Source: Bacillus dicomae
GTDB lineage: Bacteria > Bacillota > Bacilli > Bacillales > Bacillaceae_G
Assembly (NCBI RefSeq): GCF_006494425.1
Contig: NZ_VHIV01000001.1
Span: forward strand, 248,001-312,000
DNA length: 64,000 nucleotides
Reading direction: 5' to 3'
The notes under the pieces were generated by a model, which worked only from the letters and a program-made list of their open reading frames with translations, did not search any database and was not told where the DNA came from. The position numbers and the translations under genes are program-made. Of the stretch, positions 8,305 to 16,707 are shown piece after piece (the first letter of the stretch is position 1; each line of letters opens with the position of its first letter).

Positions 8305-9207
8305 ATGACTGAAATTAAAATTAAACCAGAAGAGTTAAGGAATAAAGCGAATATTTTTAGAAACGCGATTTCTGAATCTAATGAGCGACATAATAGGATT
8401 CTTGGAGAACTTTTAAATCTTCAAATGAGATGGATAGGTGCTTCTAGTTTATCTTTTTATAATGATTTACCTAGGTTAAATAAGGGTCATGAATCTCATA
8501 TTCAGTCTTTAACTAATATAGAAAATGAGTTAAAGCGTATTGCTGATAAGTTCGAAAAGACAGACAATAATTATATTTCTTCTAAATTAAAGAGTATGGT
8601 TAATACGAATTCTAATGCAAATGATCATTTGAATTTTAAAGAATCTGGTGCAGTAGTTGGGGATCCAGATAAAGATAGTAGTGCTTTTGCTCAAGTGTTA
8701 AAGTATGAAACAGATATCCAACTTCCTAAAAATGTTAGTACTTTTTTTGGTGATTTAACATCTTTTGATAAAATTGGCGGAGAGGCAAAAGGTGCATTGT
8801 TAGATGCTGGTTTTAAAGCAGGAGATTTTACAATTCATGAACAAGTGCTAAGAGGCGAAGCTAAAGCTCAATTTGGTGGAGGTATAGGTGGAGAAGCTAA
8901 GATTGCTGGTACCTTTAATGATATTGGTGTAGATCATGAATATGGGAAATTACACGGTAAACTTGGAGATGCTGAACTTGGTGTTGTAGCTAAAGATGGT
9001 TATTATGGTTTTAGTGCAAAAGCTGATTTAGCTAAGGTTGAGGGAGAAGTTAAAGTACCATTACCTTTTACTGATTGGAAAGTAGTTGTCGGTGGAGATG
9101 CGGCTTATGGTAGTATAGGTGGAGAGGCTAAATTTGGATTGAAAAATGAATTAAGCGTTGGCCTTGGTATTGGTTTAGGAATAAAGTTTGGCGTAGAGAA
9201 AGGTTAA
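8305..9207 (+). CDS. WXG100-domain protein with glycine-rich repeat C terminus
   Basis: Residues 1-95 are a WXG100-type helical hairpin: predicted helices around 8-38 and 50-88 with W43-I-G45 at the turn, as in type VII secretion substrates. Residues 100-155 are a linker. Residues 155-300 are unusual: alternating Gly/Ala/Lys/Glu stretches with GGEAK-type units at 158, 195 and 272 and RGEAK at 183, ending in a glycine-rich hydrophobic strand (VGLGIGLGIKFGV). Expected to be exported by an Ess/Yuk system encoded elsewhere. The C terminus could be a toxin or pore-forming region or a structural repeat; I cannot tell. AAGGGGGG precedes the ATG. Confidence 0.75.
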   Translation: MTEIKIKPEELRNKANIFRNAISESNERHNRILGELLNLQMRWIGASSLSFYNDLPRLNKGHESHIQSLTNIENELKRIADKFEKTDNNYISSKLKSMVNTNSNANDHLNFKESGAVVGDPDKDSSAFAQVLKYETDIQLPKNVSTFFGDLTSFDKIGGEAKGALLDAGFKAGDFTIHEQVLRGEAKAQFGGGIGGEAKIAGTFNDIGVDHEYGKLHGKLGDAELGVVAKDGYYGFSAKADLAKVEGEVKVPLPFTDWKVVVGGDAAYGSIGGEAKFGLKNELSVGLGIGLGIKFGVEKG

Positions 9208-9237
9208 ATTGTTGTATCTATTAAGGAGGAAGATTTT

Positions 9238-9432
9238 TTGCTTTCATTACAGGTATTTAGGAAAATTTTAATTATTTTTGGTCTTATTGCTGTTCCTTTT
9301 AGTTTATTAGCCCTTTGGTTTGGAGCAGATGCTACATTTAAAGAGAAAATGATGTTATCTTTAGTTTTTGGTATAGTTATGCCATTAACCGGTTTTATTT
9401 TTTATAAAATCACATCTTTATTTTTAAAGTAA
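9238..9432 (+). CDS. Small two-helix membrane protein of the type VII cassette
   Basis: 64 residues with two hydrophobic segments, about 8-26 and 39-60, and a short charged hairpin (FKEKMM). TTG start chosen because AAGGAGG lies 9 bases upstream. It sits 30 bases after the WXG100 gene and 29 before the DUF4176 gene, so it is almost surely cotranscribed. A role as immunity protein or effector partner is inference from position only. Confidence 0.6.
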   Translation: MLSLQVFRKILIIFGLIAVPFSLLALWFGADATFKEKMMLSLVFGIVMPLTGFIFYKITSLFLK

Positions 9433-9461
9433 CAATTATTTTTATTTAGGAGGAACTTCGT

Positions 9462-9746
9462 ATGGAAAATATATATATACCAAAATTACCGATTGGAAAT
9501 GAATTATTACCTATTGGTTCTGTGGTTTTTGTAGAAGAAATTAATCAGTCTCTTATGATTTATGGAAGAAAGCAACAACAATCTGATAATAAATTATGGG
9601 ATTATGTTGCTTGTCCATATCCTCATGGTAATTTATCAAAAGAATATAATGTATTTTTTAACCATAACCAGATTGTTCATTTATTATTTAAGGGTTTTGA
9701 GACAGAGGATGAATTAGAATTAAGAAAAAAATTATTTGAGCTTTAA
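9462..9746 (+). CDS. DUF4176 protein
   Basis: A 94-residue soluble protein with the DUF4176 pattern: LLPIGSVVFVEEINQSLMIY, then WDYVACPYPHGN and HNQIVHLLFKGFETEDEL. DUF4176 genes typically accompany WXG100/LXG effectors in Firmicute type VII loci. Function unknown; adaptor or immunity roles have been suggested. AGGAGG precedes the ATG. This gene is the strongest reason to call the surrounding four genes a type VII cassette. Confidence 0.8.
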   Translation: MENIYIPKLPIGNELLPIGSVVFVEEINQSLMIYGRKQQQSDNKLWDYVACPYPHGNLSKEYNVFFNHNQIVHLLFKGFETEDELELRKKLFEL

Positions 9747-9767
9747 TGAAAATGGAGAATATATTAT

Positions 9768-10049
9768 ATGATTTCAGGAATTTCATATTTTGATATTTTT
9801 TGTATTGTAGTGATTGTCTCGTTTTTCTTGATTTTTTGGAGATTGAATGCATGGTATAACAAAAAACATAATGTTCCTAAGGTTTTTCAATGGTTTCCTA
9901 GAAAATGGGGTAAAAGAAAAGTTTCAGAGCATTTATCACAATTGAATGAAAAGCTAGCGGCTGAAGGTAAAGGTATTTGGGTTACAATCTATGCTATAGA
10001 TTTATACATTGTAACTATTCCTTGTACAGTGAAAAAATATAAATCTTAA
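9768..10049 (+). CDS. Small membrane-anchored protein of the type VII cassette
   Basis: 93 residues with one N-terminal transmembrane helix (about 6-27), then a basic stretch (WYNKKHNVPKVFQWFPRKWGKRK) and a small C-terminal domain facing probably the cytoplasm. No family recognised. GGAGA precedes the ATG, 22 bases after the DUF4176 stop. Last intact gene of the cassette. Confidence 0.6.
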   Translation: MISGISYFDIFCIVVIVSFFLIFWRLNAWYNKKHNVPKVFQWFPRKWGKRKVSEHLSQLNEKLAAEGKGIWVTIYAIDLYIVTIPCTVKKYKS

Positions 10050-10113
10050 TAAGTATATAAAAGGTCTTTTCTTTTTATAAATTTTAGAAGTGATTTGTTG
10101 AGTCCATGTGTTT

Positions 10114-10254
10114 ATGCGGAGAAAGTCACTTGAGTTTGATGAGATAGAGGGAGATTGTAGTGAAGTGAACCGTGTAATAAAAAAGAGCTTAGCAAAGGGT
10201 AAAAAACCAACGGGGTTATTTAAAATGATAATCAAAGATCTGGATTTTTTGTGA
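10114..10254 (+). pseudogene. Short coding remnant
   Basis: A 46-codon open stretch ending KKSLAKGKKPTGLFKMI...DLDFL with coding-like composition but no ribosome site and an upstream in-frame stop. It looks like the C-terminal end of a lost gene at the edge of the cassette. Confidence 0.3.
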
Positions 10255-10305
10255 TGAATACTTATTCATGCTTGATTAATATAACGTCCTATCATCGGTA
10301 GCAAG

Positions 10306-10347
10306 AAAAAGGCGAATTCCTACTTTCAAAAGGAATTCGCCTTTTTC
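10306..10347. terminator. Strong terminator closing the cassette
   Basis: AAAAAGGCGAATTCCT and its complement form 16-bp perfect arms around a 9-base loop. Confidence 0.85.
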
Positions 10348-10595
10348 ATTTTCTATAACCCTATTCATCTCTTTATAAATTTTGCGTTTAGGGTTCTTGT
10401 TTATTGCTGAATAAGTGGAGAAACTGTATAAAATCTTGAATACTCTTAGCGTGATTATTTTTTTAAAATGCTGACGGTACCCCATTTATAGGTTATGAGA
10501 AAGGGTATTTTTTGCACTATTATCTATTCTTGGATATTATTAATAATATGTATATGAACTTATTTTTTTATTAAAAAGGTTTGGCGGTGTGTAAA

Positions 10596-11720
10596 ATGAT
10601 TAAAGGGATTAAAAATATTGAAACTAAAGAACCGATAAAAATGTTTCTATTGGTTCCCTGTAGTATTCTTTTGTTTGATAATATTTATCAACATTTTATT
10701 CTTAGAAAGGATTTTTCACTACGGAAACTTTTATTTGAACTCGTATTTTTATTTATTTTTATTTCATTTATTTTATATAATAAGTGTTTACAAAAAATGA
10801 ATAAACAAATGTTTACAAAATATATTTTTCTTGGAGTAAGTATTATTTATCTTTTGGCATATGATCTTATGTTTATACGTAATCCAGATGCTTCTTTACA
10901 TATCCCTTATTTAGAGTGTTTCTTAGTAATTTCTGCACCTTTATTTTTAAGTATTCATTATCTTCTATGGGTATCTATTTGTATGATATGTAGATTTTTA
11001 ATTGCTATTTATTATTTTGACATTAACTATCCAATATCATTAGTATTATTGTTTCTAACAATTTTTGTTACGTCATTTTTTGTATTTCTTTCATTAAAAT
11101 TTTTAGTACAAAAAATCAAAGCATCCTATGAAAAACAAATGAAAGAAACAGCTTTATCGATAATGAGGATAATGGAATTAAAGGATCAGTATACGAAAGG
11201 ACATAGTGAACGTGTAGCAAACTATGCTACTATTCTTGCTAAAGAAACAAATGAATATGATGATAATTCTTTAAAACAATTTCATTTTATTTGTTTATTA
11301 CATGATATAGGGAAAATAGGTATTCCGGATGAAGTTTTAAAGAAAGCATCTTCTCTTACAGAAGAAGAATATAATATTATTAAGACACACCCACAATTAG
11401 GATTAGAAGTCTTCAAAAATATATCTTTAATAAAAGGTAGTGAAGATATAATTCTTTCTCATCATGAAAGATGGGATGGAAAGGGCTATCCTCAAAAACT
11501 AAAAGGAAATGAAATACCATTATGCGCAAGAATTGTTGCAATAGCAGATGCATTTGATGCAATGACTTCTTCAAGAGCATATCGTTCGGCTCTATCTCCT
11601 GAAGAAGCTTATAGACGTATTATAGAAGGATCTGGTACACAATTTGATCCTTCCATAGTAGAGGTTTTCAAAAAGGTATTTCCTGTATGGGGAAAAATGG
11701 TCCCGAATTCTTTTAGTTAA
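10596..11720 (+). CDS. HD-GYP domain protein, putative c-di-GMP phosphodiesterase
   Basis: The N-terminal 170 residues contain about six hydrophobic helices, a membrane sensor of unknown type. A short coiled stretch leads to a full HD-GYP domain: IMELKDQYTKGHSERV, HDIGKIGIPD (metal-binding HD), LSHHERWDGKGYP (GYP motif), and IADAFDAMTSSRAYR. These domains hydrolyse cyclic di-GMP, so it should lower this second messenger in response to a membrane cue. Monocistronic with its own terminator. ATG chosen with GGCGGTG upstream; TTG and GTG starts 15 and 9 bases earlier are possible. Confidence 0.88.
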   Translation: MIKGIKNIETKEPIKMFLLVPCSILLFDNIYQHFILRKDFSLRKLLFELVFLFIFISFILYNKCLQKMNKQMFTKYIFLGVSIIYLLAYDLMFIRNPDASLHIPYLECFLVISAPLFLSIHYLLWVSICMICRFLIAIYYFDINYPISLVLLFLTIFVTSFFVFLSLKFLVQKIKASYEKQMKETALSIMRIMELKDQYTKGHSERVANYATILAKETNEYDDNSLKQFHFICLLHDIGKIGIPDEVLKKASSLTEEEYNIIKTHPQLGLEVFKNISLIKGSEDIILSHHERWDGKGYPQKLKGNEIPLCARIVAIADAFDAMTSSRAYRSALSPEEAYRRIIEGSGTQFDPSIVEVFKKVFPVWGKMVPNSFS

Positions 11721-11797
11721 AAGCTCATGTCTGAGATCGATTCATATTTGAGGTATGATGAAAGTTCGGCACCAGACATAGAATAAGGCACATAAAG

Positions 11798-11825
11798 AAA
11801 AGGTACCTATATATAGGTACCTTTT
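11798..11825. terminator. Bidirectional terminator
   Basis: AAAAGGTACCTA and TAGGTACCTTTT with a 4-base loop, between the convergent HD-GYP gene and the YjcZ gene. Confidence 0.8.
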
Positions 11826-11836
11826 CTAATAGTTTT

Positions 11837-11947
11837 TTAGCAGAAACAACTACATCCGATAATGATTAATAGAATAAATAATACAACTAATAAAGCAAAT
11901 CCTCCAGCGAAACCGCAGCCTTCGCCACAACTACCACCATATCCCAT
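11837..11947 (-). CDS. YjcZ-family spore peptide
   Basis: 36 residues: a Gly/Cys-rich head (MGYGGSCGEGCGFAGGFA) followed by one hydrophobic helix (LLVVLFILLIII) and a Cys tail. This is the YjcZ sporulation family pattern. AAAGGAGG stands before the ATG. Upstream, CATAAAGTA (complement of 12018-12026) fits the CATAnnnTA -10 element of mother-cell sigma factors E/K. A near-identical gene lies at 25535-25642 with the same flanks. Confidence 0.85.
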   Translation of the reverse strand: MGYGGSCGEGCGFAGGFALLVVLFILLIIIGCSCFC

Positions 11948-12062
11948 AACAATAGTGCCTCCTTTAGATAAGAGGGTAAAACTAGGGTTCATTCCATTGA
12001 TTTTAATGGGTTCACTTTACTTTATGTATTAAAGAATGAATTGAGCAGGTCCTTTTGAAAAT

Positions 12063-12150
12063 AAAGAAAAGACGCCATTAGGCGCCTTCCTTTTAGGTAG
12101 ATAAGACTTTAGTTTTCCAATCTAAAGAAATTTTGTATCAGTTCTTTGTG
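12063..12150 (-). ncRNA. Candidate small RNA, family member A
   Basis: On the minus strand the stretch AAGGAAGGCGCC, a 4-base loop, then GGCGTCTTTTCTTT forms a terminator. It is preceded by unpaired AT-rich sequence and a possible -10 (TATACT). The block GGAAGGCRCC...GTCTTTTCTTT recurs at 18325-18411 and, on the minus strand, at 24876-24926. This is the most diverged of the three; the 5' end is uncertain. Confidence 0.35.
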
Positions 12151-12349
12151 AGTATATCATAATATCTGATTGATTTATTATGCATTGTTACATACTTCTC
12201 TAAATCCCTCTATTTTTCATTTGATAAAATAAAATCCTGATATTACCAAAAATAAATAAATATTTCTACATATACAAAATATTTACATAAATTACAAAAG
12301 TGATACATTTAATTTGTAAGCTATAAAAACTATTAAAGGGGGATTTATT

Positions 12350-12631
12350 ATGTTCAAGAAATTAGTAGTAGGAGTATTGGCAACTGGTATTGCATTAACA
12401 GGGGGAATTGGGGCAGCTTCAGCTGATACGCAAAAAGCTGTGAACTCTCCGAAGCAAGCAACATGTTCAATTCCTTATGAGTATTCTAACGGTAAATTCA
12501 AAAGAACGCTTTATTACTCAAATGGAGTATATGCTAATAGTTTTACTGAAAATGTTTGTGGCGGGACGATTACGTGGTATTTAAAGCATGTTCAAAATGG
12601 AGTTGCCTTTTACGAAGGTAATTTAAAATAG
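12350..12631 (+). CDS. Small secreted protein containing the CSIPYEY motif
   Basis: 93 residues with a clear signal peptide (MFKKLVVGVLATGIALTGGI, cleavage near GAASA-DT around residue 25). The mature part of about 68 residues has two cysteines (39 and 69). Residues 39-45 read CSIPYEY. As I recall, this is the PapRa7 signalling heptapeptide of the PlcR paralogue PlcRa, but there it ends its precursor, whereas here 48 residues follow (YSNGKFKRTLYYSNGVY onward). AAAGGGGG precedes the ATG and a terminator follows. It may be a PapRa-like precursor, or an unrelated small beta-rich peptide. No PlcR-type gene is adjacent. Confidence 0.65.
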   Translation: MFKKLVVGVLATGIALTGGIGAASADTQKAVNSPKQATCSIPYEYSNGKFKRTLYYSNGVYANSFTENVCGGTITWYLKHVQNGVAFYEGNLK

Positions 12632-12641
12632 AAGATTTTTT

Positions 12642-12668
12642 GAACCTCATTTATTGAGGTTCTTTTAT
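12642..12668 (+). terminator. Terminator of the secreted protein gene
   Basis: GAACCTCA-TTTA-TTGAGGTTC followed by TTTTATTT. Confidence 0.8.
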
Positions 12669-13142
12669 TTTTAGTTTTTAAACTGATTCTCTATAAAAAA
12701 GCTAGGATTTCTCTTAGCAAAAGAGTTATATGTGGTACAGAAAGGCAGTTGTATGCAAACTAGATGTTCTTAATTTCATTATATAACGTTTATCGGGTGG
12801 ATTGATTGAATTATAGCAATCTTTACGTAAGTTTTATGTGATATTAAATTTTTTGAGAGAGGCTGAATTAGAATTTTGTACAAATAAGCAGGAAGTATGG
12901 GGATAATATTATAAATAAACGGCTCAATTCTCAAAAGGGAGAGAGTTGAGCCTGAGGATGTAATTACTAAGCTCTCGGGTTGATGAAAACTAGTAATTAA
13001 ATAAAATCGCCCTAGGTTTAGGGGGTCTAGGGTTTCATGTTTTGGTATATCTCACACGACATTATAAAAAGAATAGAACGTACTGAAGATAACATATGAA
13101 TGTTTCATAAATGTATCAAAAAAATGAACAAATTGTGTTTGA
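12669..13142. other. Gene-poor, apparently decayed region
   Basis: No intact gene. A coding-like stretch (in frame FYVILNFLREAELEFCTNKQ, about 12819-12904) lacks a start and looks like a relict. A hairpin GGCTCAA...TTGAGCC lies at 12921-12952. Confidence 0.4.
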
Positions 13143-13176
13143 AATAAAAAAGGTCCTTACTATTATGTAAGAACCC
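13143..13176 (-). terminator. Terminator of the small membrane gene
   Basis: On the minus strand GGTTCTTAC...GTAAGGACC followed by TTTTTTATTTC, about 90 bases after the stop of the gene at 13267-13482. Confidence 0.7.
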
Positions 13177-13266
13177 CATAAACAAAGAAAAAAGTCGTAT
13201 GTGCCTCAATATTATTGTAAGGAAATTAAATGTAAACGCTATTTTAATATAAAGTGAAATTGAAAG

Positions 13267-13482
13267 TTAGTAAGCAATACTTAAAAAAGTATAAGCGGCA
13301 AATCCGTAAACTAATAAGCTACTAGTAGCAAGGAACTTTATAATTTCATTTGTAGAAATAATAGTTAAACATAGTGCTATAGATGCACCTATAAAGAATT
13401 GGTACTTTGTATGTATATTTGTAAGATTAATTATTACAAGTACAGTTAAGAAAAGTGAAATGAAGTTAAAATATCTTTTCAT
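13267..13482 (-). CDS. Small membrane protein, 71 aa
   Basis: Unrecognised. Three hydrophobic stretches (about residues 5-20, 27-45 and 50-68) make up nearly the whole protein. The second of two in-frame ATGs is used because AAAGGA is 9 bases from it, versus 3 from the first. Monocistronic, with a terminator downstream. Confidence 0.55.
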   Translation of the reverse strand: MKRYFNFISLFLTVLVIINLTNIHTKYQFFIGASIALCLTIISTNEIIKFLATSSLLVYGFAAYTFLSIAY

Positions 13483-13588
13483 TGTCATATTTCCTTTCAG
13501 TGTTTAATCTATATCTATTATACCGGATTGTACCAGTAATAACATACTTTGTAATGAAGCTTAATAAAAATCTCATTTTTCATAAATA

Positions 13589-13620
13589 AAAAGGCGGTTG
13601 TTTCCGCGACCACCTTTCAG
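13589..13620 (-). terminator. Terminator hairpin on the minus strand
   Basis: Minus strand AAAGGTGGT...ACCGCCTTT followed by TTATTTATG. It may end read-through from the small gene at 13906-14070. Confidence 0.6.
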
Positions 13621-13775
13621 CAAAAGAAAGCACATTTTCAGAAATAAAATATGGATAATTCCTGAGAATGTTATGGGATATAATCCTATTTTTATAATTC
13701 AAGTGACGAGCTTAATTTATAAGAAAGGAATGACTACATTATATGAAAGCTTGTCTAACAAGATTACAAATAAAA

Positions 13776-13801
13776 GAGCAGCTAGCAAGGGCTAACTGCT
13801 C
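13776..13801 (-). terminator. Terminator hairpin, repeated family
   Basis: GAGCAGCTAGC / GCTAACTGCTC; read on the minus strand it is followed by TTTTATTTG. It lies 105 bases past the stop of the small gene at 13906-14070. A near-copy is at 14333-14360. Confidence 0.6.
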
Positions 13802-13905
13802 AATACAAGGAGATACAGAGAAAACTAAATGAGTTTTGGCATACAGCCTATCAACATTATGGACATAATATTGAGTTTTATTCGAAGGAATTCATGTTTT
13901 ATAAA

Positions 13906-14070
13906 TTAGATTACGATAGTCGATATTCTCCATATTGACCAAAAAAGAACCAAGAATTCTAGTGAAATTCCAAGTGTTCTTTTCCTAGTTTTTTGAAATT
14001 CTTTTATTAAATAGCCAATAGCACTAATTGCTATAAGAATGAAAAGAATAAGTTCTAGTGTAACTGGCAT
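13906..14070 (-). CDS. Small membrane protein, 54 aa
   Basis: Two hydrophobic segments (residues 3-22 and 36-54) flanking a basic loop KEFQKTRKRT. AGGGGCGG lies six bases before the ATG, which strongly supports translation. No family recognised. On the opposite strand an overlapping open stretch ending EFMFYKLDYDSRYSPY lacks a start and is less convincing. Confidence 0.6.
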   Translation of the reverse strand: MPVTLELILFILIAISAIGYLIKEFQKTRKRTLGISLEFLVLFWSIWRISTIVI

Positions 14071-14920
14071 TTGATCCGCCCCTAATATGTTGATTTGTTA
14101 TATAAAGATTATAGGATATTTTGTGGTTAGTAGTGAAGAATTTAGTAAAACTATCTCTATATGAAAAAAGATTCTGCTGTCTCCAACAGAACCTTTCCTA
14201 AAATGGCAAAGAGTAACTCTTACCTTACTCTTTGTTTATATACTACAGGAGTGTTAATGAAGATCCAAGGGTTCTTATATTGAGAAATAAAGAAGAATTA
14301 TTTTAAAGAATTTGATCATTGTTATAAATAAAGGAGCAGTTAGCAAAAACTAACTGCTCCTCTCCAAGGGGAAACCAAGAACAAACAGCTATTATAGATG
14401 ATTTAATAAATCATACTATTGGTTTAGGATTAGTAAGGAAATACATCGCTCTACAGAAATTAGAAAAGGCTATAGCTTGTATAATGAAATAAGTGATGAT
14501 ATGGCACGGAAGCAAACGCGAGAGTCTCTTATTATCGTACTAGATAAAACGATAAATACGTTTATAAAAATAAGGAATATAAGAAAGGACCCGCTGGAGT
14601 TCGGGTCCTTTTAGAAGTGATGATGTTTTCTCGGATTAGGAAACTGAGAAAATACAAAAATATAATACATAGAGATTTAGAGAATTTCAATACTAAATTA
14701 GAGATTACCATGAGGGAGTTATAACGAGTTACTACTTATATATTCGCAAATAAAACAACATAATATTAATACGGAAAAATAAAACAATATGAGTTTTTGC
14801 ATATTTCAAAACTTAGTGTATCCTTCAAAAAGTTTTAATTGTATAATATGTTTTGTCATATTCTTTTAGATTTTTCGACAAAAAATAACATAAATAGAAA
14901 CGATATTGGGAGAAGGAATT
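14071..14920. other. Intergenic region with hairpins and relicts
   Basis: No intact gene. It holds an inverted repeat AAAGAGTAA / TTACTCTTT (14208-14233), a minus-strand terminator GGAGCAGTTAG / CTAACTGCTCC (14333-14360) that matches 13776-13801, and a terminator-like AGGACCCG / CGGGTCCT (14585-14611). A coding-like stretch without start (TAIIDDLINHTIGLGLVRKY) runs about 14387-14491. The last 150 bases are an AT-rich leader for the SLH gene. Confidence 0.45.
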
Positions 14921-16657
14921 ATGTACACAAAACTATTAAAATCAATTACATCATTATCACTTATTGGTGGCGCTTTATTGTATACAAATGGCAGTGATGT
15001 GAAAGCTGCTGAGGCGGGTATTTTTTCTGATGTGCCTACGTCGCATTGGTCGTATCCGGCGATTAAAGATTTAGCGAGTAAAAATATTATTTCCGGTTAT
15101 GGAAATGGGAAGTTTGGTCTCGGTGATGTTGCGACGAGAGAGCAAGTTGCAGCTTTAATTTATCGTGCGCTGTTACCGAATAAGCAAGGTGGTGCGTTCA
15201 GTAATGAAGGTGCTCGTTATGTATTACAAGATGGATCTACTTTAAACAATCCGTATCGAGATATTCGCGCAGGATCTACATTGTTTCCAGAAGAGGTTTT
15301 AACTTTAACGAAATTAGGAATTTTTAGCGGGGATGGAAACGGAGGGTTTAGACCGAAAGATTCTGTTAGCCGTGCAGAAATGGCGCAAATTATTAAAAAT
15401 GCTTTTCAAGTTTCAGCTAAGCAAAAGCATACATTTAATGATGTTCCGAATGGTTTTTGGGCAGAAGGTGCGATTAGTGCGGTTCAGTCAAACAGGATTG
15501 CATCTGGTACAGGCGACGGGAAATTTGAACCTGCTAAAACGGTAACGCGTGAACAGTATGCACAGTTTTTATATAATGCTTTGCAATATAAAAAGCCTGA
15601 AGTTGCGGTGCAAGATACCGGAGATGCGGCATTATTAGCAGCATTTAAAGATGAAGTGCAAAAGCGTATTAATACATATGAAACAAATATTACACTTCCA
15701 TATAAAACGAAAAATAGCAATATGCAAGAAGTGATGGATACGCTTTTTAACGCCTATAAAGAAGTCGCAAGTAAAAATGAGTATACGAATTATAATAGAT
15801 CGAATGTTTCATATGGACTTAATGGATCACCTGGAAATTATACATTTACGTTAAAGATTACATATCGCGAAACGAAAGAACAAACGGAATATGTAATGAA
15901 GCAAGCGAAGGCAATCGTTTCTTCTATTACGCAAGTTGGAATGGATGATCACGAAAAAGTGAAGGCAATTCATGATTATGTCGTAAAACATATTTCTTAC
16001 GATACATCTTATAAAGCTTACACAGCATATGAAGCACTCGTAAATCGTTCTGCTGTTTGCCAAGGTTACGCACTATTAACCTATCAATTATTAAAAGAAG
16101 CGGGGATTGAGAATCATTTCGTAACGGGAACTGGCGATGGACAACCTCATGCTTGGAATTTAGTGAAAATCGAAAACAAGTGGTATCATCTTGATACAAC
16201 ATTCGATGATCCAGTGCCAGATGAACAAGGACGCGTAATGTATTCCTATTTCAACTTATCAGATGAGCAAATCGCAAGAAATCACGTGTGGAATAGAAGT
16301 GATTATCCGCAAGCTACAACAAATTATTATGATACACTGACGAGTAAAATCGCAGGGGGTAATGCTAAAACAGCTGCATACCAACAAATTTTAAAAGATA
16401 CAAAGTTAAATTATTTAGGAAATGAATACATCGCAAATAACTATAATGAATTCAAAAATAAAATGCAGCAGCGTTATAGCACAAAATCAGCAAAGATTGA
16501 AATTCTTTATAAGCAATCAATGGATGGCGCATTGCAAGATGTGAAAAAAGTAATCGGAGAAATCGGTTATCCGCAAGGAGCGAATCGTGTTTCTTATAAA
16601 GCTGAGCCGTATAATGCGAAAGAAGGGTATTCTTTAGTAACGATTACGTTTATGTAA
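14921..16657 (+). CDS. SLH-domain surface protein with transglutaminase-like domain
   Basis: 578 residues. Signal peptide 1-31 (LSLIGGALLYTNGSDVKAAEA). Three S-layer homology domains follow: FSDVPTSHWSYPAIKDLASK with GYGNGKFG, a middle one with FSGDGNGGFRPKDSVSRAEM, and FNDVPNGFWAEGAISAVQ with GTGDGKFEP. They should bind pyruvylated secondary cell-wall polysaccharide. The C-terminal half is transglutaminase-like: VKAIHDYVVKHISYD, Cys380 in AVCQGYA, His410 in PHAWNLV and Asp425 in LDTTFDDP form the triad. It may crosslink or hydrolyse cell-wall proteins. The ATG with AGAAGGA is used; an upstream TTG is less likely. Confidence 0.9.
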   Translation: MYTKLLKSITSLSLIGGALLYTNGSDVKAAEAGIFSDVPTSHWSYPAIKDLASKNIISGYGNGKFGLGDVATREQVAALIYRALLPNKQGGAFSNEGARYVLQDGSTLNNPYRDIRAGSTLFPEEVLTLTKLGIFSGDGNGGFRPKDSVSRAEMAQIIKNAFQVSAKQKHTFNDVPNGFWAEGAISAVQSNRIASGTGDGKFEPAKTVTREQYAQFLYNALQYKKPEVAVQDTGDAALLAAFKDEVQKRINTYETNITLPYKTKNSNMQEVMDTLFNAYKEVASKNEYTNYNRSNVSYGLNGSPGNYTFTLKITYRETKEQTEYVMKQAKAIVSSITQVGMDDHEKVKAIHDYVVKHISYDTSYKAYTAYEALVNRSAVCQGYALLTYQLLKEAGIENHFVTGTGDGQPHAWNLVKIENKWYHLDTTFDDPVPDEQGRVMYSYFNLSDEQIARNHVWNRSDYPQATTNYYDTLTSKIAGGNAKTAAYQQILKDTKLNYLGNEYIANNYNEFKNKMQQRYSTKSAKIEILYKQSMDGALQDVKKVIGEIGYPQGANRVSYKAEPYNAKEGYSLVTITFM

Positions 16658-16658
16658 A

Positions 16659-16697
16659 AAAATAACCTAGATCCTATGGGATCTAGGTTATTTTTTT
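16659..16697 (+). terminator. Terminator of the SLH gene
   Basis: AATAACCTAGATCC-TATG-GGATCTAGGTTATT followed by T-run; nearly perfect 14-bp arms. Confidence 0.9.
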
Positions 16698-16707
16698 ATA
16701 ACTTAAT

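Noticed and set aside
10002-10485. Two minus-strand frames around 10.0-10.5 kb
   Set aside because: Low-complexity Phe/Ile-rich translations, one crossing the strong terminator at 10306-10347.
13598-13795. 65-codon plus-strand frame near 13.6 kb
   Set aside because: It starts inside a terminator hairpin, has no ribosome site and ends inside another hairpin.
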